Below are positions 27,101 through 35,311 of a stretch of DNA of 64,000 nt, one piece after another. Location: positions 42,365-106,364 of the forward strand of contig DALYJX010000003.1 of NCBI GenBank assembly GCA_031969655.1, given 5' to 3'. Each line of letters opens with the position of its first letter. Position 1 is the first letter of the stretch. Below the pieces are notes generated by a model. The model was given only the letters and a program-made list of their open reading frames with translations. It was not told the DNA's origin and did not search any database. The stretch comes from Microseira sp003486305 (GTDB lineage Bacteria > Cyanobacteriota > Cyanobacteriia > Cyanobacteriales > Aerosakkonemataceae). Made by a program: the position numbers and the translations under genes.

Positions 27101-29349
27101 GTAACGAGCCTAATTCAGCCGTTGGTTATATCGGTTACGGAATTATTCTAATTATTGTATTTGGAGATATTAAAAAAGGGTATCAATTTGGGAAACTTGC
27201 TTTAGATTTAGTTGAAAAGTTTAAATTTAAACGCAAGATATTGACAGGGTTTTACACCTGTATAAAACACTGGAAACACCCACTCAAGGATACGCTACAA
27301 TCTCTCAGAGAAGTGGCTAAAATTGGTTTAGAAACAGGAGATAGCAAATTATTTGCTTTTACAGCAGGTAGCTACTGCGTTCATTCATTTTTCAGCGGTA
27401 AACAACTTGATGTTTTAGAAAAAGAGATGGATTTTTATAGCGATAATATTCAGCAGTGTAAGCAAGAACTTGCTTTACAATCGGTAAAAATATATCATCA
27501 GGTAGTTCTCAACTTGTTGGGGCGCAACGAAAATCCTTGCCGTTTAATTGGAGAAGTGTACGACTATCGACAGAAACTATCTTTTCCAGAAGAGCGTAAT
27601 ATTATAACGATAACTTTTGTGGAAAAGTTTTATTCATTAATTCTCTGTTATTTGTTTGGGGAAATTCACCAAGCTGCTGCGGGTGCAAAATTAGCAGAAA
27701 AGAATTTAAAGAGTCTGGCTTCGTCTATCAATTTGCCGCTATTTTATTTCTACGATTCTCTAGTTAAACTAGCTCTGTATCCTGAAGGTAGTAGCTATCA
27801 TAAAAAATCTTGGCTTAGTCGGGTAAAAGCTAACCAGAAAAAGATGAAAAAATGGGCGGATATTGCCCCCACTAACTTTTTGCATAAATATTATCTAGTA
27901 GAGGCAGAATTAAATAGAGTTTTGGGTCGAGATCAAGAGGCGATCGCGCAATACGATAAAGCTATTGAACTCGCTAAAGCTAATGAATATATTAATGAAG
28001 AAGCTATCGCTAACGAACTAACAGCTAAGTTCTACCTTAGCCGAGAAAAGATTAAGATTGCCAGTTTATATATGCAAGAGGCGCGGTATTGCTATCAAAA
28101 ATGGGGCGCGATCGCTAAGATAAACCATTTAGATCAAACTTATCCGCAATTATTAGATAAAATTCCAGAAGCTATCCCATCAATGACTCTAACTACTGAT
28201 TCTTCTCGGTGGGATGTGGATTTGAAAGCTATTACTAAAGCTGCTAAAGCAATATCGGGGGAAATCGTACTCGATGACTTATTGAAAAAGTTGATGCAGA
28301 TTGTGCTAGAAAATGCAGGGGCGCAATCTGGTTGTTTAATTCTTAATCGATATGATACTCTCTTTGTGGCAGCAACTGGTACAACTGCACCCGAATTTAT
28401 TGAAACTAGACAATTAATTCCCGTAGAAGCAAGCGAGAATCTTCCCCTTTCAGTTATCAACTACGTTGCCAGAATGAGGGAAGATGTCGTGCTAAATGAT
28501 GCCAGCGTTGATGGTGACTTTATCACCGATAAATATATCCAATTCCAGCAAAATAAATCAATTTTATGTACGCCCATTCTCGGTCAAGGGAAACTGATCG
28601 GTATTCTATATTTAGAAAACAATTTGACAGTGAATGCGTTTACACCTGAGAGAACGAAGCTGTTAAAAGTGTTGTGTTTTCAAGGTGCGATCGCTCTCGA
28701 AAATGCCCTGCTTTACGAACAGTTAGAAGACTATGCCCAATCTCTTTTAGAAGAACGCGATCGCATGGCACGAGAAATCCACGATACCCTGGGACAAGCG
28801 TTTACAGGGATAATTATACAATCCGGTGTTGCAGAGCGCGTCATTCACAAAGACAAAGAGAGCGCGCGATCGCACATCACAACAATCCGCGAGTTAGCAA
28901 CTTGTGGACTTAGCGATGCAAGGCGATCTGTGGAAGCATTGCGTCCAAAATTGTTGGAAGATGGCGATTTGTGTAGCGCCCTAGATCGCCTTGCGATCCA
29001 GATGTCCTCTGACGGCGATACCCGCACCATTTTACAAGTAATTGGCAAAGCATATCCCCTCGCAAAAGAGGTAGAAAATAATCTGTTCCGGATTGCTCAA
29101 GAAGCCTTGACAAATGCTTTTAAATATGCAAAGCCAACCGTTATCAGCATCGATTTGGTATACGAAACAACCCAGTTTGTTGTGCGAGTTAAAGACAACG
29201 GACAAGGATTTGATACTGCATCTATCAGCAACGGTTTTGGCCTTCTGGGAATGAAAGAACGCGCCAAACGCATCGGCGCAAAACTGGCGATTGAAAGTCA
29301 GCCAGGACAGGGAACGACTGTAGTAGCGTCAGTCAATCGGATTTCATAA
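24109..29349 (+). CDS. Ser/Thr kinase - AAA ATPase - GAF - histidine kinase
   Basis: This protein has 1746 residues. The N-terminal Hanks kinase (about 1-285) has VILKC, catalytic HKDIKPSN and a DLA replacing DFG, with SPEATGR following. An AAA/NTPase domain has Walker A GYSGLGKS near 325 and Walker B MFLDDLQW. A long helical TPR-like middle follows, then a GAF domain (about 1390-1540) and a NarL-family histidine kinase with phospho-acceptor His1558 in REIHDTLGQ, N-box EALTNAFKYA and DNGQGFD. It is the cyanobacterial hybrid type that joins eukaryote-like and two-component kinases. Residues about 347-420 are a 2.6-copy in-frame repeat of the dispersed CCCAGGCT palindrome. The TAA stop lies inside a MITE-like terminal repeat. 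The NarL regulator downstream is the likely partner. Confidence 0.93.
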   Translation: MLELNGYQILNKIYSSPKRILYRGRRISDGQPVILKCLISNYPTPVDIACLQHEYEVSKNLEISGIVKPLELLNVNSRPVLVLDDFGAISLKEYLTNHQLNLSNFLYIAIQIARILGELHRHQLVHKDIKPSNILIVPATLEVKITDLALASPMEAEETNIILEGTLAYISPEATGRMNRTIDYRTDFYSLGVTFYEMLTGKLPYDTQDTIELIYSHIAIVPVDPQVVNSDIPTVLSDLVMKLIAKDPEDRYQSAFGIKSDLELCLAKLEQNGYIDRFPLAERDFSGRLQISQKLYGRERELAQLFAAFERVCAGATQMVLVTGYSGLGKSALVREVQKLRLHGTKISEAEPLFSGSQAQPGSESGRLCLPSENISEAEPLLSGSQAQPGSESGRLCLPSENISEAEPLESGSQAEPGSQVREYRGYFISGKFDQFQRNIPYSALVQAFSALMRQLLTEEQTRLEVWREKLQTALGTNGQIIIDAIPEVELVIGSQPPVPNVPPEDAQNRFNLVFQNFMRVFASKEHPLAMFLDDLQWADSASLKLIQLLVTAAKSGFLLIAAYRDNEVNAVHPLKLTVEEMQKAGTVLTEIFLSRLELPEINQLIAETLQCPLERSEPLAELLLAKTDGNPFFINQFLRLLYGEKLLEFDFEQGCWQWNLAQIRAKGMTENVIELLAIRMQKLPEEMRRVLKLAACIGNEFDLGNLAIISEKSPEKVAAILREAVNHDLVVSTSSTTAYKFVHDRIQQAAYFLIPETETKAIHWKIGKLLLDITPKEAQEDKIFEIVNQINQGIELIEHQSQRDELAQLNLNAAKKAKSSTAYDQAFRFLKLALSLLGIDCWQRQYQLTLEIYELATETAYFCGEFEEMERLANGVLHHSKNMLQKVRIYEIKIEICIARNQIGQAVKIGLEVLDILGFKFPAKPNIPQVLLELLRTRLALAGRSIKQLRNLPEMTDVKAISAMQVMDKIATPVALTNPKLYPLIICKIIDLTLRYGNEPNSAVGYIGYGIILIIVFGDIKKGYQFGKLALDLVEKFKFKRKILTGFYTCIKHWKHPLKDTLQSLREVAKIGLETGDSKLFAFTAGSYCVHSFFSGKQLDVLEKEMDFYSDNIQQCKQELALQSVKIYHQVVLNLLGRNENPCRLIGEVYDYRQKLSFPEERNIITITFVEKFYSLILCYLFGEIHQAAAGAKLAEKNLKSLASSINLPLFYFYDSLVKLALYPEGSSYHKKSWLSRVKANQKKMKKWADIAPTNFLHKYYLVEAELNRVLGRDQEAIAQYDKAIELAKANEYINEEAIANELTAKFYLSREKIKIASLYMQEARYCYQKWGAIAKINHLDQTYPQLLDKIPEAIPSMTLTTDSSRWDVDLKAITKAAKAISGEIVLDDLLKKLMQIVLENAGAQSGCLILNRYDTLFVAATGTTAPEFIETRQLIPVEASENLPLSVINYVARMREDVVLNDASVDGDFITDKYIQFQQNKSILCTPILGQGKLIGILYLENNLTVNAFTPERTKLLKVLCFQGAIALENALLYEQLEDYAQSLLEERDRMAREIHDTLGQAFTGIIIQSGVAERVIHKDKESARSHITTIRELATCGLSDARRSVEALRPKLLEDGDLCSALDRLAIQMSSDGDTRTILQVIGKAYPLAKEVENNLFRIAQEALTNAFKYAKPTVISIDLVYETTQFVVRVKDNGQGFDTASISNGFGLLGMKERAKRIGAKLAIESQPGQGTTVVASVNRIS
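25147..25367. repeat. In-frame 84-bp tandem copies of the CCCAGGCT palindromic element
   Basis: Two nearly identical 84-base units (starting 25147 and 25231) and a partial third (25315) sit inside the ATPase domain of the large kinase, shortly after Walker A. Each contains the palindromes CCCAGGCTCAGCCTGGG and GAGGCAGAGCCTC. The length is a multiple of three, so the frame is kept. The same core is found in two NRPS regions and in the CHAT-CHASE2 gene. Confidence 0.88.
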
Positions 29350-29536
29350 CGCAAGTTGCTAGTTATAAGTTGTGGCAGTGGTAATTGGTAATAGGTAATT
29401 GGTAATAACGCAAGTTGCTAGTTATAAACTACGGTGTTGCTAATTGCTAATTGCTCATTGCTAATAAAGGATTTTTACTCACAGCTTGCCATCAGCCATT
29501 AGCTGCTATGCATGAGATAACTAGCAACTTGAGTTA
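29347..29536. mobile_element. MITE-like element, copy 1 (TIR CAAGTTGCTAGTTA)
   Basis: TAACGCAAGTTGCTAGTTAT at 29347 and again at 29406 is matched by the inverted ATAACTAGCAACTTGAGTTA at 29517-29536. The interior has TAATTGG heptamers and a GCATGAG-type segment shared in inverted orientation with copy 2. No transposase is encoded. The first repeat supplies the stop codon of the kinase gene. Confidence 0.7.
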
Positions 29537-29861
29537 ATGGGTAATGGGTAATATTTCCATTACCCGTTACCCATTACCAGTGTCTGATGCTTTTAATTGT
29601 TGTGGGGTAGGCGTCTCGCCTGCCTGAGAGATTTTTTTTTCGAGAGGTCTAGTAAGCGATCGCGCATCGAAGACAAAGACGGGCAGGATGCCCATCCCAC
29701 AAGAACAAGAGAAAAATTGACTGTGAAATTAGATGCTACCCCAGCTTACCAGGTTGGACTCTTGCGCCTGCGAAACCCAACACCCCTGCATAAATGTCTA
29801 GTCGTGCCACCCATATTTTTTATAGAAACCGGGTTTCTTGGCGTTATTAGGGAGTAGGTTT
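29350..29861. other. Repeat-filled interval between kinase and response regulator
   Basis: No gene is seen. Besides the MITE-like element it contains an array of GGGTAAT-type units forming a hairpin near 29536-29580, a TAGGCGTCTCGCCTG inverted repeat near 29606, and a 70-base segment (about 29664-29735) repeated at 35204-35280. The start region of the regulator follows. Confidence 0.65.
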
Positions 29862-30491
29862 ATGAAACCGTCAAATATAATTCGCGTTTTAATCGCTGAC
29901 GATCATCCGATTGTGCTACAGGGCTTGGCGGCGCTGCTTGAGAGCGAAACAGATATAAATGTTGTAGCAAAAGTTCGCGACGGATATGAGGCACAAGAAA
30001 TGTTTCGCATCGATCACCCCGACGTAACTTTGATGGATTTGCGAATGCCCCAAATGGATGGAGTTGAGGCTATTAGTGCTATTTGTGGTGAGTTTAAAAA
30101 TGCTCAAATTGTTGTGTTGACTACCTACGACGGCGACGAAGATATTTATCGCGCATTGCAAGCGGGTGCAAAGGGGTATTTGCTTAAAGATGCCGAACCC
30201 GATGAAATTTTAGCAGCTGTTCGCACCGTTGCTGCTGGTAAAAAGTATATCCCGCCTGATGTGGGAGCTAAACTAGCTGAGCGGATGGGGAATACCGAAT
30301 TGAGCGATCGCGAAAACCAAGTCATCCGCTTGATTGCATCTGGCAAAAGCAATCACGAGATTAGCAAAACGCTGCATATCAGCGAAAGTACTGTCAAGTT
30401 CCACGTCAACAATATTTTGAGCAAGTTGGGAGTGAATGACAGAACGCAAGCTGCTTTAGCTGCACTCAAGCGAGGTTTTGCTACTTTGTAG
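29862..30491 (+). CDS. NarL/LuxR-family response regulator
   Basis: This protein has 209 residues. The receiver domain has the acidic pair DD near residues 13-14, phospho-acceptor Asp59 in LMDLRMPQMDG, the conserved Thr in VLTTYDG and the Lys in YLLKDAEP. The output is a LuxR-type helix-turn-helix (LSDRENQVIRLIASGKSN, then STVKFHVNNIL). I chose the ATG at 29862 because GGGAGTAGG precedes it. A TTG 24 bases upstream is possible but weaker. The histidine kinase domain encoded just upstream is of the NarL-partner class, so the two probably form one signalling pair, although the repeats between them argue against tight co-translation. Targets are unknown. Confidence 0.92.
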   Translation: MKPSNIIRVLIADDHPIVLQGLAALLESETDINVVAKVRDGYEAQEMFRIDHPDVTLMDLRMPQMDGVEAISAICGEFKNAQIVVLTTYDGDEDIYRALQAGAKGYLLKDAEPDEILAAVRTVAAGKKYIPPDVGAKLAERMGNTELSDRENQVIRLIASGKSNHEISKTLHISESTVKFHVNNILSKLGVNDRTQAALAALKRGFATL

Positions 30492-30664
30492 CTAAGCGAT
30501 ACCTAACCAAAAGTTCGGGTAATATTGAGCGTTGTTTATAGGTTAAAAACTCAACTTTGAATCAGTGACTTTGTGGGGCTGATTGTCTAAATTGAACTTA
30601 TACCAAATACGCTTTCATCACCCTCTTTGATGCCTAACGACTTAAGTCGCGGCTATACAAACAA

Positions 30665-30682
30665 AGCCCGCCTGCGCGGGCT
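30665..30682. terminator. GC-rich stem-loop after the response regulator
   Basis: AGCCCGC and GCGGGCT arms flank a 4-base loop, followed by an A/T-rich stretch. A GACTTAAGTC palindrome lies just upstream at 30641-30650. It is placed between the regulator and the DevC-like gene and may end the regulator transcript. It also resembles a dispersed cyanobacterial hairpin. Confidence 0.45.
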
Positions 30683-30724
30683 ATAAAATGCAATCGGTTT
30701 CAAATAACAGCAGAAAGGTTAATA

Positions 30725-31885
30725 ATGAAATCTCGAATACCTTTAGCATGGCTGCAACTTAGCCGTGCAAATAATCGCATGGTGGTTGCGATCGCTGGGA
30801 TTGCTTTTGCAGATATTCTGATGTTTATGCAAATGGGTTTTAAAGCCGCTCTTTACAACAGCAATACTCTTTTGCATCGCGAGTTGCGCGCCGATTTATT
30901 CTTAATCAGTCCTCAAGCTCGCAATCTTACTGGTATGTCAACTTTTCCCCGCCGTCGCTTATACCAGGCTATGAGTTTTGCACCAGTAGCATCAGCAGAT
31001 GCTTTATATATAAGGTTGGCTGAATGGAAAGCTCCCATAACTCACTTTAATAGGCTAATATTAGTTTTAGGTTTTAATCCAAAACAATCCATTTTAAACT
31101 TGCCTGAAGTTAATCAAAACTTGGATAAAATTAAGCTGCCTAATGTATTGCTATTTGACCGGGGCGCACGAAATGAATACAGCGCTACCGTCGCAGAACT
31201 TGAACGAGGTAGAACAGTCTTTACTGAATTTAGGGGTCGCCAAATAAAGTTAAATGGCTTGTTTAAAATCGGTGCGAGCTTTGCAGCCGATGGTATCTTA
31301 ATCGCAAGTGACCAAACCTTTTTCCGTTTATTCTCAAGGCTACAAACGGCAAACGAAGTTAATATAGGGCTAATTGCGCTTAAACCCAATAGCGATCCAA
31401 AGCAGATAGCTGCGATTTTAAAAGCCAGTTTACCCCAGGATGTTAAGGTGTTGACCAGGGCAGAATTTATAGAATTTGAAAAAAAATATTGGGCAAATAA
31501 TACGCCGATTGGCTTTATTTTTAATCTGGGAACTGCGATCGGTTTTTTTGTGGGTCTAGTCATCTTCTATCAAATACTTTATAATGACATTTCTGAGCGT
31601 TTGCCTGAGTATGCAACTCTCAAAGCAATTGGATACGGGCACGCTTATCTATTAGCTGTTGTTTTTCAACAAGCTCTGATTTTGGCTGTTTTGGGTTACA
31701 TTCCTGGTTGTGCTATTTCTTTGGGTCTGTATTCTTTGACTATAAATGCTACTAATTTACCCTTGTTTATGACGCTTGAAAAAGCTACTTTTGTTTTAGC
31801 TTTGACTGTATTAATGTGTTCAATTGCTGGTGCGATCGCTATGAAAAAGATCGGTGATTCTGACCCCGTTGACCTGCTTTTTTAA
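30725..31885 (+). CDS. DevC-like ABC exporter permease
   Basis: This 386-residue protein belongs to the MacB/FtsX-type permease group. It has an N-terminal transmembrane helix (MVVAIAGIAFADILMFMQMG), a large periplasmic part (about 45-255) and three C-terminal helices. The start (IPLAWLQLSRANNRMVVAIAGIAF) and end (IGDSDPVDLLF) resemble DevC, the membrane part of the DevBCA glycolipid exporter and its paralogues. AGAAAGG precedes the ATG. No DevA-type ATPase or DevB-type adaptor is encoded next to it, so it is an orphan that may use subunits from elsewhere. The substrate is unknown. Confidence 0.85.
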   Translation: MKSRIPLAWLQLSRANNRMVVAIAGIAFADILMFMQMGFKAALYNSNTLLHRELRADLFLISPQARNLTGMSTFPRRRLYQAMSFAPVASADALYIRLAEWKAPITHFNRLILVLGFNPKQSILNLPEVNQNLDKIKLPNVLLFDRGARNEYSATVAELERGRTVFTEFRGRQIKLNGLFKIGASFAADGILIASDQTFFRLFSRLQTANEVNIGLIALKPNSDPKQIAAILKASLPQDVKVLTRAEFIEFEKKYWANNTPIGFIFNLGTAIGFFVGLVIFYQILYNDISERLPEYATLKAIGYGHAYLLAVVFQQALILAVLGYIPGCAISLGLYSLTINATNLPLFMTLEKATFVLALTVLMCSIAGAIAMKKIGDSDPVDLLF

Positions 31886-31970
31886 ACAATTTAAATTAAA
31901 ATCTATCTTTGGGTAGATAACTAAAATTAAAAAACTGGTATAATTCACGAAACCGAGTGCATCTCAGCGC

Positions 31971-34900
31971 ATGAAACAGCCTCTACTCCACTTTTGGCTT
32001 TTTAACAGCAGTATCCTCTTTTATCTGTTGTATTCCAACGCCACAACAGCACAAATTGTTCCGGATGCCACGTTACCAGTAAATTCCAGCGTGACGCAAC
32101 AGGGTTTTACTAGCATTATTGAAGGAGGAACAACAGCAGGCGCGAATTTGTTCCACAGCTTTAAAGATTTTTCCCTTCCTAATGGTGCAGAGGCTTTTTT
32201 TAACAATGCCCTAGAGATTCAAAATATTTTCAGCCGCGTCACGGGGGGAAATATTTCTAATATTGATGGATTGATTCGAGCTAACGGCGTCGCTAATTTA
32301 TTTTTGATTAATCCAAATGGAATTATTTTTGGGCCTAATGCCAGATTGAATATTGGCGGTTCTTTTTTGGCGAGTACGGCGAGTAGTATTAGGTTTGCTG
32401 ATGGGATTGAGTTTAGTGCTACTAATTCTAATGCGCCACCTTTGCTGACGATTAATGTGCCGATTGGGTTGCAATTTGCCAGCAATAGCTCTGGCTTAAA
32501 TGGAGCGATCGCTATCCAAGGTGCGGGTCATAATTTGAGTATCGACCCAGACACAGGAGCCATAAATAGAGATAATAGGCCGATTGGTCTTGGGGTACTA
32601 CCCAATCAAACTTTAGCCCTTATTGGCGGTGACCTGACGCTGGATGGAGGAAATTTGACGGCCTCCTCTGGACGAATTGAACTAGGAAGTGTAGCACCAG
32701 GGAGTTTTGTTACTCTTATCCCAACAAATTCAGGTTGGCAATTGGGATATGAAGGAGTGCAGAATTTCCAGGATATTAGTCTTACCAATGCAGCTTCAGT
32801 GGATGCCAGTGGCAGTGGAGGTGGAAGTATTCAAGTGCAGGGACGGCGCGTGACTCTTACCGATGGTGCGGCAATTTTGTCCCTCACAGAGGGTAGCAAT
32901 TCAGGAGGAAACCTAATTGTACGTGCCTCTGAGTCAGTGGAACTGATTGGCACAAAAGCTGACGGTGAGTTTCTCAGAAGCTTGACAACTGATACCCAAC
33001 CCAAAGCCACAGGCATTGCTGGCGATTTGATAATTGAAACAGCAAGGCTGACTATTCGGGATGGCGCGCAGGTAAGCGCCAGCACCTTTGGGCAAGCTAA
33101 TGGGGGAAATCTGACGATAAAAGCCACCGATTCCGTCGAACTGATTGGCGTTGGTGGCAATGGTCAGTCTGCCAGCACCTTAGCTGCTTCAGCCCAGCAA
33201 GGCTCAACAGGAGATGGAGGCAATTTGACTATTGAAACAGGACGGTTGCTTGTCCGGGATGGGGCACAGATATTAGCTGTTACGCTTGGGCAAGGTAAGG
33301 GAGGAACTCTAACTGTAAAGGCAATCGATGCCATAGAAGCGATCGGCGCATCAGCCAAGGGTGAGGCAAGCGCCTTGTTTACTTCAGCCCAGCCAACCTC
33401 AACAGGAGATGCGGGCGATTTGACAATTGAAACAGGACGTTTAATTCTCCGGGATGGGGGACAGATTTCCACCTCTACTTTTGGGCAAGGTAACGCGGGA
33501 ACTCTTTTGGTAAGGGTAAGGGATTCGATAGAAGTGATTGGCATTGCTGCCGATGGTCAATCTTCCAGCAGCTTGGCGGCTTCAGCTGAGCTGAACTCAA
33601 CTGGAGACGGGGGTAGTTTGATAATTGAAACGGGACGTTTAATTCTCCGGGATGGGGGACAGATCACCACCTCTACTTTTGGGCAAGGTAACGCGGGAAC
33701 TCTTTCGGTAAAAGCAACCGATTCTGTCGAAGTTATTGGCGAAACAGCCGATGCTAAGGGCGGCAGCGTCTTGTTTGCTTTAGCTGGGCCTGGTTTAACA
33801 GGAGATGCAGGCGATTTGACGATTGAAACAGGACGGTTAACTGTCCGGGATGGGGCGCAGATAGGCAATGGTACTTTTGGACAAGGTAAGGGCGGAACTC
33901 TGACCGTAAAAGCCACCAATTTGGTTGAACTGATTGGCAAATCAGCTAATGGTCGGTTTGCCAGTGGCTTGTCGGCTAATGCCGACTTACGGTCAACAGG
34001 AGATGCGGGTGATTTGACCGTTGAAACCGAACGGTTAATTATCCGCGATGGAGCAGCGATAAGCACTATTACTTTTGGGTCAGGTAAAGCCGGAACTTTG
34101 ACAGTAAAAGCCACTGATTCTATTGAAATTATTGGCACTCAATCCAGTAAGTTCGATAGCAGCTTGTTAGCTTCAGCTGCTCTACGCTCAACAGGAGATG
34201 CGGGCGATTTAATTGTTGAAACGGGTCAGTTAACTGTCCGGGATGGAGCAACCGTAGCAGTCCGCAGTTTTGGAACGGGGAAAGCAGGCACACTGGTTGT
34301 GAATGCTGACTCGATCGAGCTTTCTAACAAAGGTTCTCTGAATGCAAATACAAAAGCTGGCGGCGGCAGCATCAAATTGCGATCGCCCACCATCACCTTA
34401 CGCGACAGCAGTATCACGACCAACGCCACTGGAGGAAAAAGCGGCGGCGATATCATCATAGGTTCGCAATTCTTACAGTTGCGCGACAACAGCACCATCA
34501 CCACCAACGCACAGGGCATTGAAGTCAAAGGCGGCAACATCACCCTCAACACCGACATATTAGCCGCCCTAGAAAACAGCGACATCACCGCCAACGCACA
34601 ACAAGATAAAGGCGGTGAAATTACCATCACCGCTGATGCTATTTTTGGCTCAGTGGCACGCACCAGGGAAGAACTTCTACTCCTCAATACCAAAGATGCC
34701 GATCCCAGACAATTGCCCACCAGCGATATTACCGCGATTTCCCAACAGGAAGGCCCCCTATTTCAAGGCACGGTCACGGTCAATACTCCCGATGTTGACC
34801 CCAGTTCGGGATTAATCGAATTGCCCGTCGATTTTGTCGATCCTACAGGGCTAATTGTTCAAGGCTGTCCGTCAAATCGAGGCAATTCATTTACCGTCAC

Positions 34901-35186
34901 CGGACGCGGCGGCTTGCCACCTTCCCCTAACGACCCCCTGCGCGCGAATAATACAGTATCGCCTTCTTGGGTGACGCGCGATGTAACGCCGCGTAGCACA
35001 GGCGTCTCGCCTGTGGGTGCAGAGGAGCAGGTGAGCAGAGGAGCAGGTGAGCAGATTATAGAAGCTACTGGTTGGATAATTAACGAGAAAGGTCAGGTGG
35101 TGCTGATCGCGTCTAGACCGAACACCACACATAACGGGTTTTTGTCAAGTCCTCCATCCTGTCCTGAAACTGTAGAGACGCGATAA
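31971..35186 (+). CDS. Two-partner-secretion surface protein 1 (FHA N-terminal domain, tandem beta repeats)
   Basis: This protein has 1071 residues. A signal peptide is followed by a filamentous-haemagglutinin-type TPS domain (about 25-280) with NIFSRVTGG, NPNGIIFGPNARLNIGGSF and GLQF, the part recognised by an FhaC/ShlB outer-membrane pore. The middle (about residues 345-775) contains about seven units of 65-66 residues such as TGDAGDLTIETG, RDGAQ and FGQGKGGTLTVKA, expected to form a right-handed beta-helix. The C-terminal part carries TPDVDPSSGLIELP and a conserved GCPSNRGNSFTVTGRGG block shared with surface protein 2. No FhaC partner is in the window. A short in-frame repeat (GTCTCGCCTG type) sits near the end. 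Confidence 0.9.
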   Translation: MKQPLLHFWLFNSSILFYLLYSNATTAQIVPDATLPVNSSVTQQGFTSIIEGGTTAGANLFHSFKDFSLPNGAEAFFNNALEIQNIFSRVTGGNISNIDGLIRANGVANLFLINPNGIIFGPNARLNIGGSFLASTASSIRFADGIEFSATNSNAPPLLTINVPIGLQFASNSSGLNGAIAIQGAGHNLSIDPDTGAINRDNRPIGLGVLPNQTLALIGGDLTLDGGNLTASSGRIELGSVAPGSFVTLIPTNSGWQLGYEGVQNFQDISLTNAASVDASGSGGGSIQVQGRRVTLTDGAAILSLTEGSNSGGNLIVRASESVELIGTKADGEFLRSLTTDTQPKATGIAGDLIIETARLTIRDGAQVSASTFGQANGGNLTIKATDSVELIGVGGNGQSASTLAASAQQGSTGDGGNLTIETGRLLVRDGAQILAVTLGQGKGGTLTVKAIDAIEAIGASAKGEASALFTSAQPTSTGDAGDLTIETGRLILRDGGQISTSTFGQGNAGTLLVRVRDSIEVIGIAADGQSSSSLAASAELNSTGDGGSLIIETGRLILRDGGQITTSTFGQGNAGTLSVKATDSVEVIGETADAKGGSVLFALAGPGLTGDAGDLTIETGRLTVRDGAQIGNGTFGQGKGGTLTVKATNLVELIGKSANGRFASGLSANADLRSTGDAGDLTVETERLIIRDGAAISTITFGSGKAGTLTVKATDSIEIIGTQSSKFDSSLLASAALRSTGDAGDLIVETGQLTVRDGATVAVRSFGTGKAGTLVVNADSIELSNKGSLNANTKAGGGSIKLRSPTITLRDSSITTNATGGKSGGDIIIGSQFLQLRDNSTITTNAQGIEVKGGNITLNTDILAALENSDITANAQQDKGGEITITADAIFGSVARTREELLLLNTKDADPRQLPTSDITAISQQEGPLFQGTVTVNTPDVDPSSGLIELPVDFVDPTGLIVQGCPSNRGNSFTVTGRGGLPPSPNDPLRANNTVSPSWVTRDVTPRSTGVSPVGAEEQVSRGAGEQIIEATGWIINEKGQVVLIASRPNTTHNGFLSSPPSCPETVETR
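33010..34290. repeat. About seven tandem 195-198-bp repeats inside surface protein 1
   Basis: Unit starts marked by TCAACAGGAGATG-like sequence lie at about 33204, 33399, 33597, 33795, 33993 and 34188, spaced 195 or 198 bases, so every step keeps frame. Neighbouring units are similar in DNA as well as protein, which suggests expansion by unequal exchange. Confidence 0.85.
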
Positions 35187-35203
35187 TAAGCTACCTTTGC
35201 ATC

Positions 35204-35280
35204 ACGCATCGAATACAAAGACGGGTAGGATGCCCATCCCACAAGAATATCGAAAAATTTGACTGTCAAATTAAATGTGT
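35204..35280. repeat. Dispersed 70-base repeat, second copy
   Basis: GCATCGAATACAAAGACGGG and the following sequence to about 35280 match 29664-29735 with few differences, including ATGCCCATCCCACAAGAA and a TTGACTGT-AAATTA segment. It lies between surface protein 1 and the TPR-CHAT gene. Its nature is unknown. Confidence 0.65.
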
Positions 35281-35311
35281 AGCAGCTTATCATCTACTGG
35301 GGGTAAAGAAA

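Noticed and set aside
33557..34138. Minus-strand open frame of 193 codons and its neighbours at 32831-33544
   Set aside because: They are antisense shadows of the regular repeats in surface protein 1. Their own repetitiveness follows from the sense repeats.
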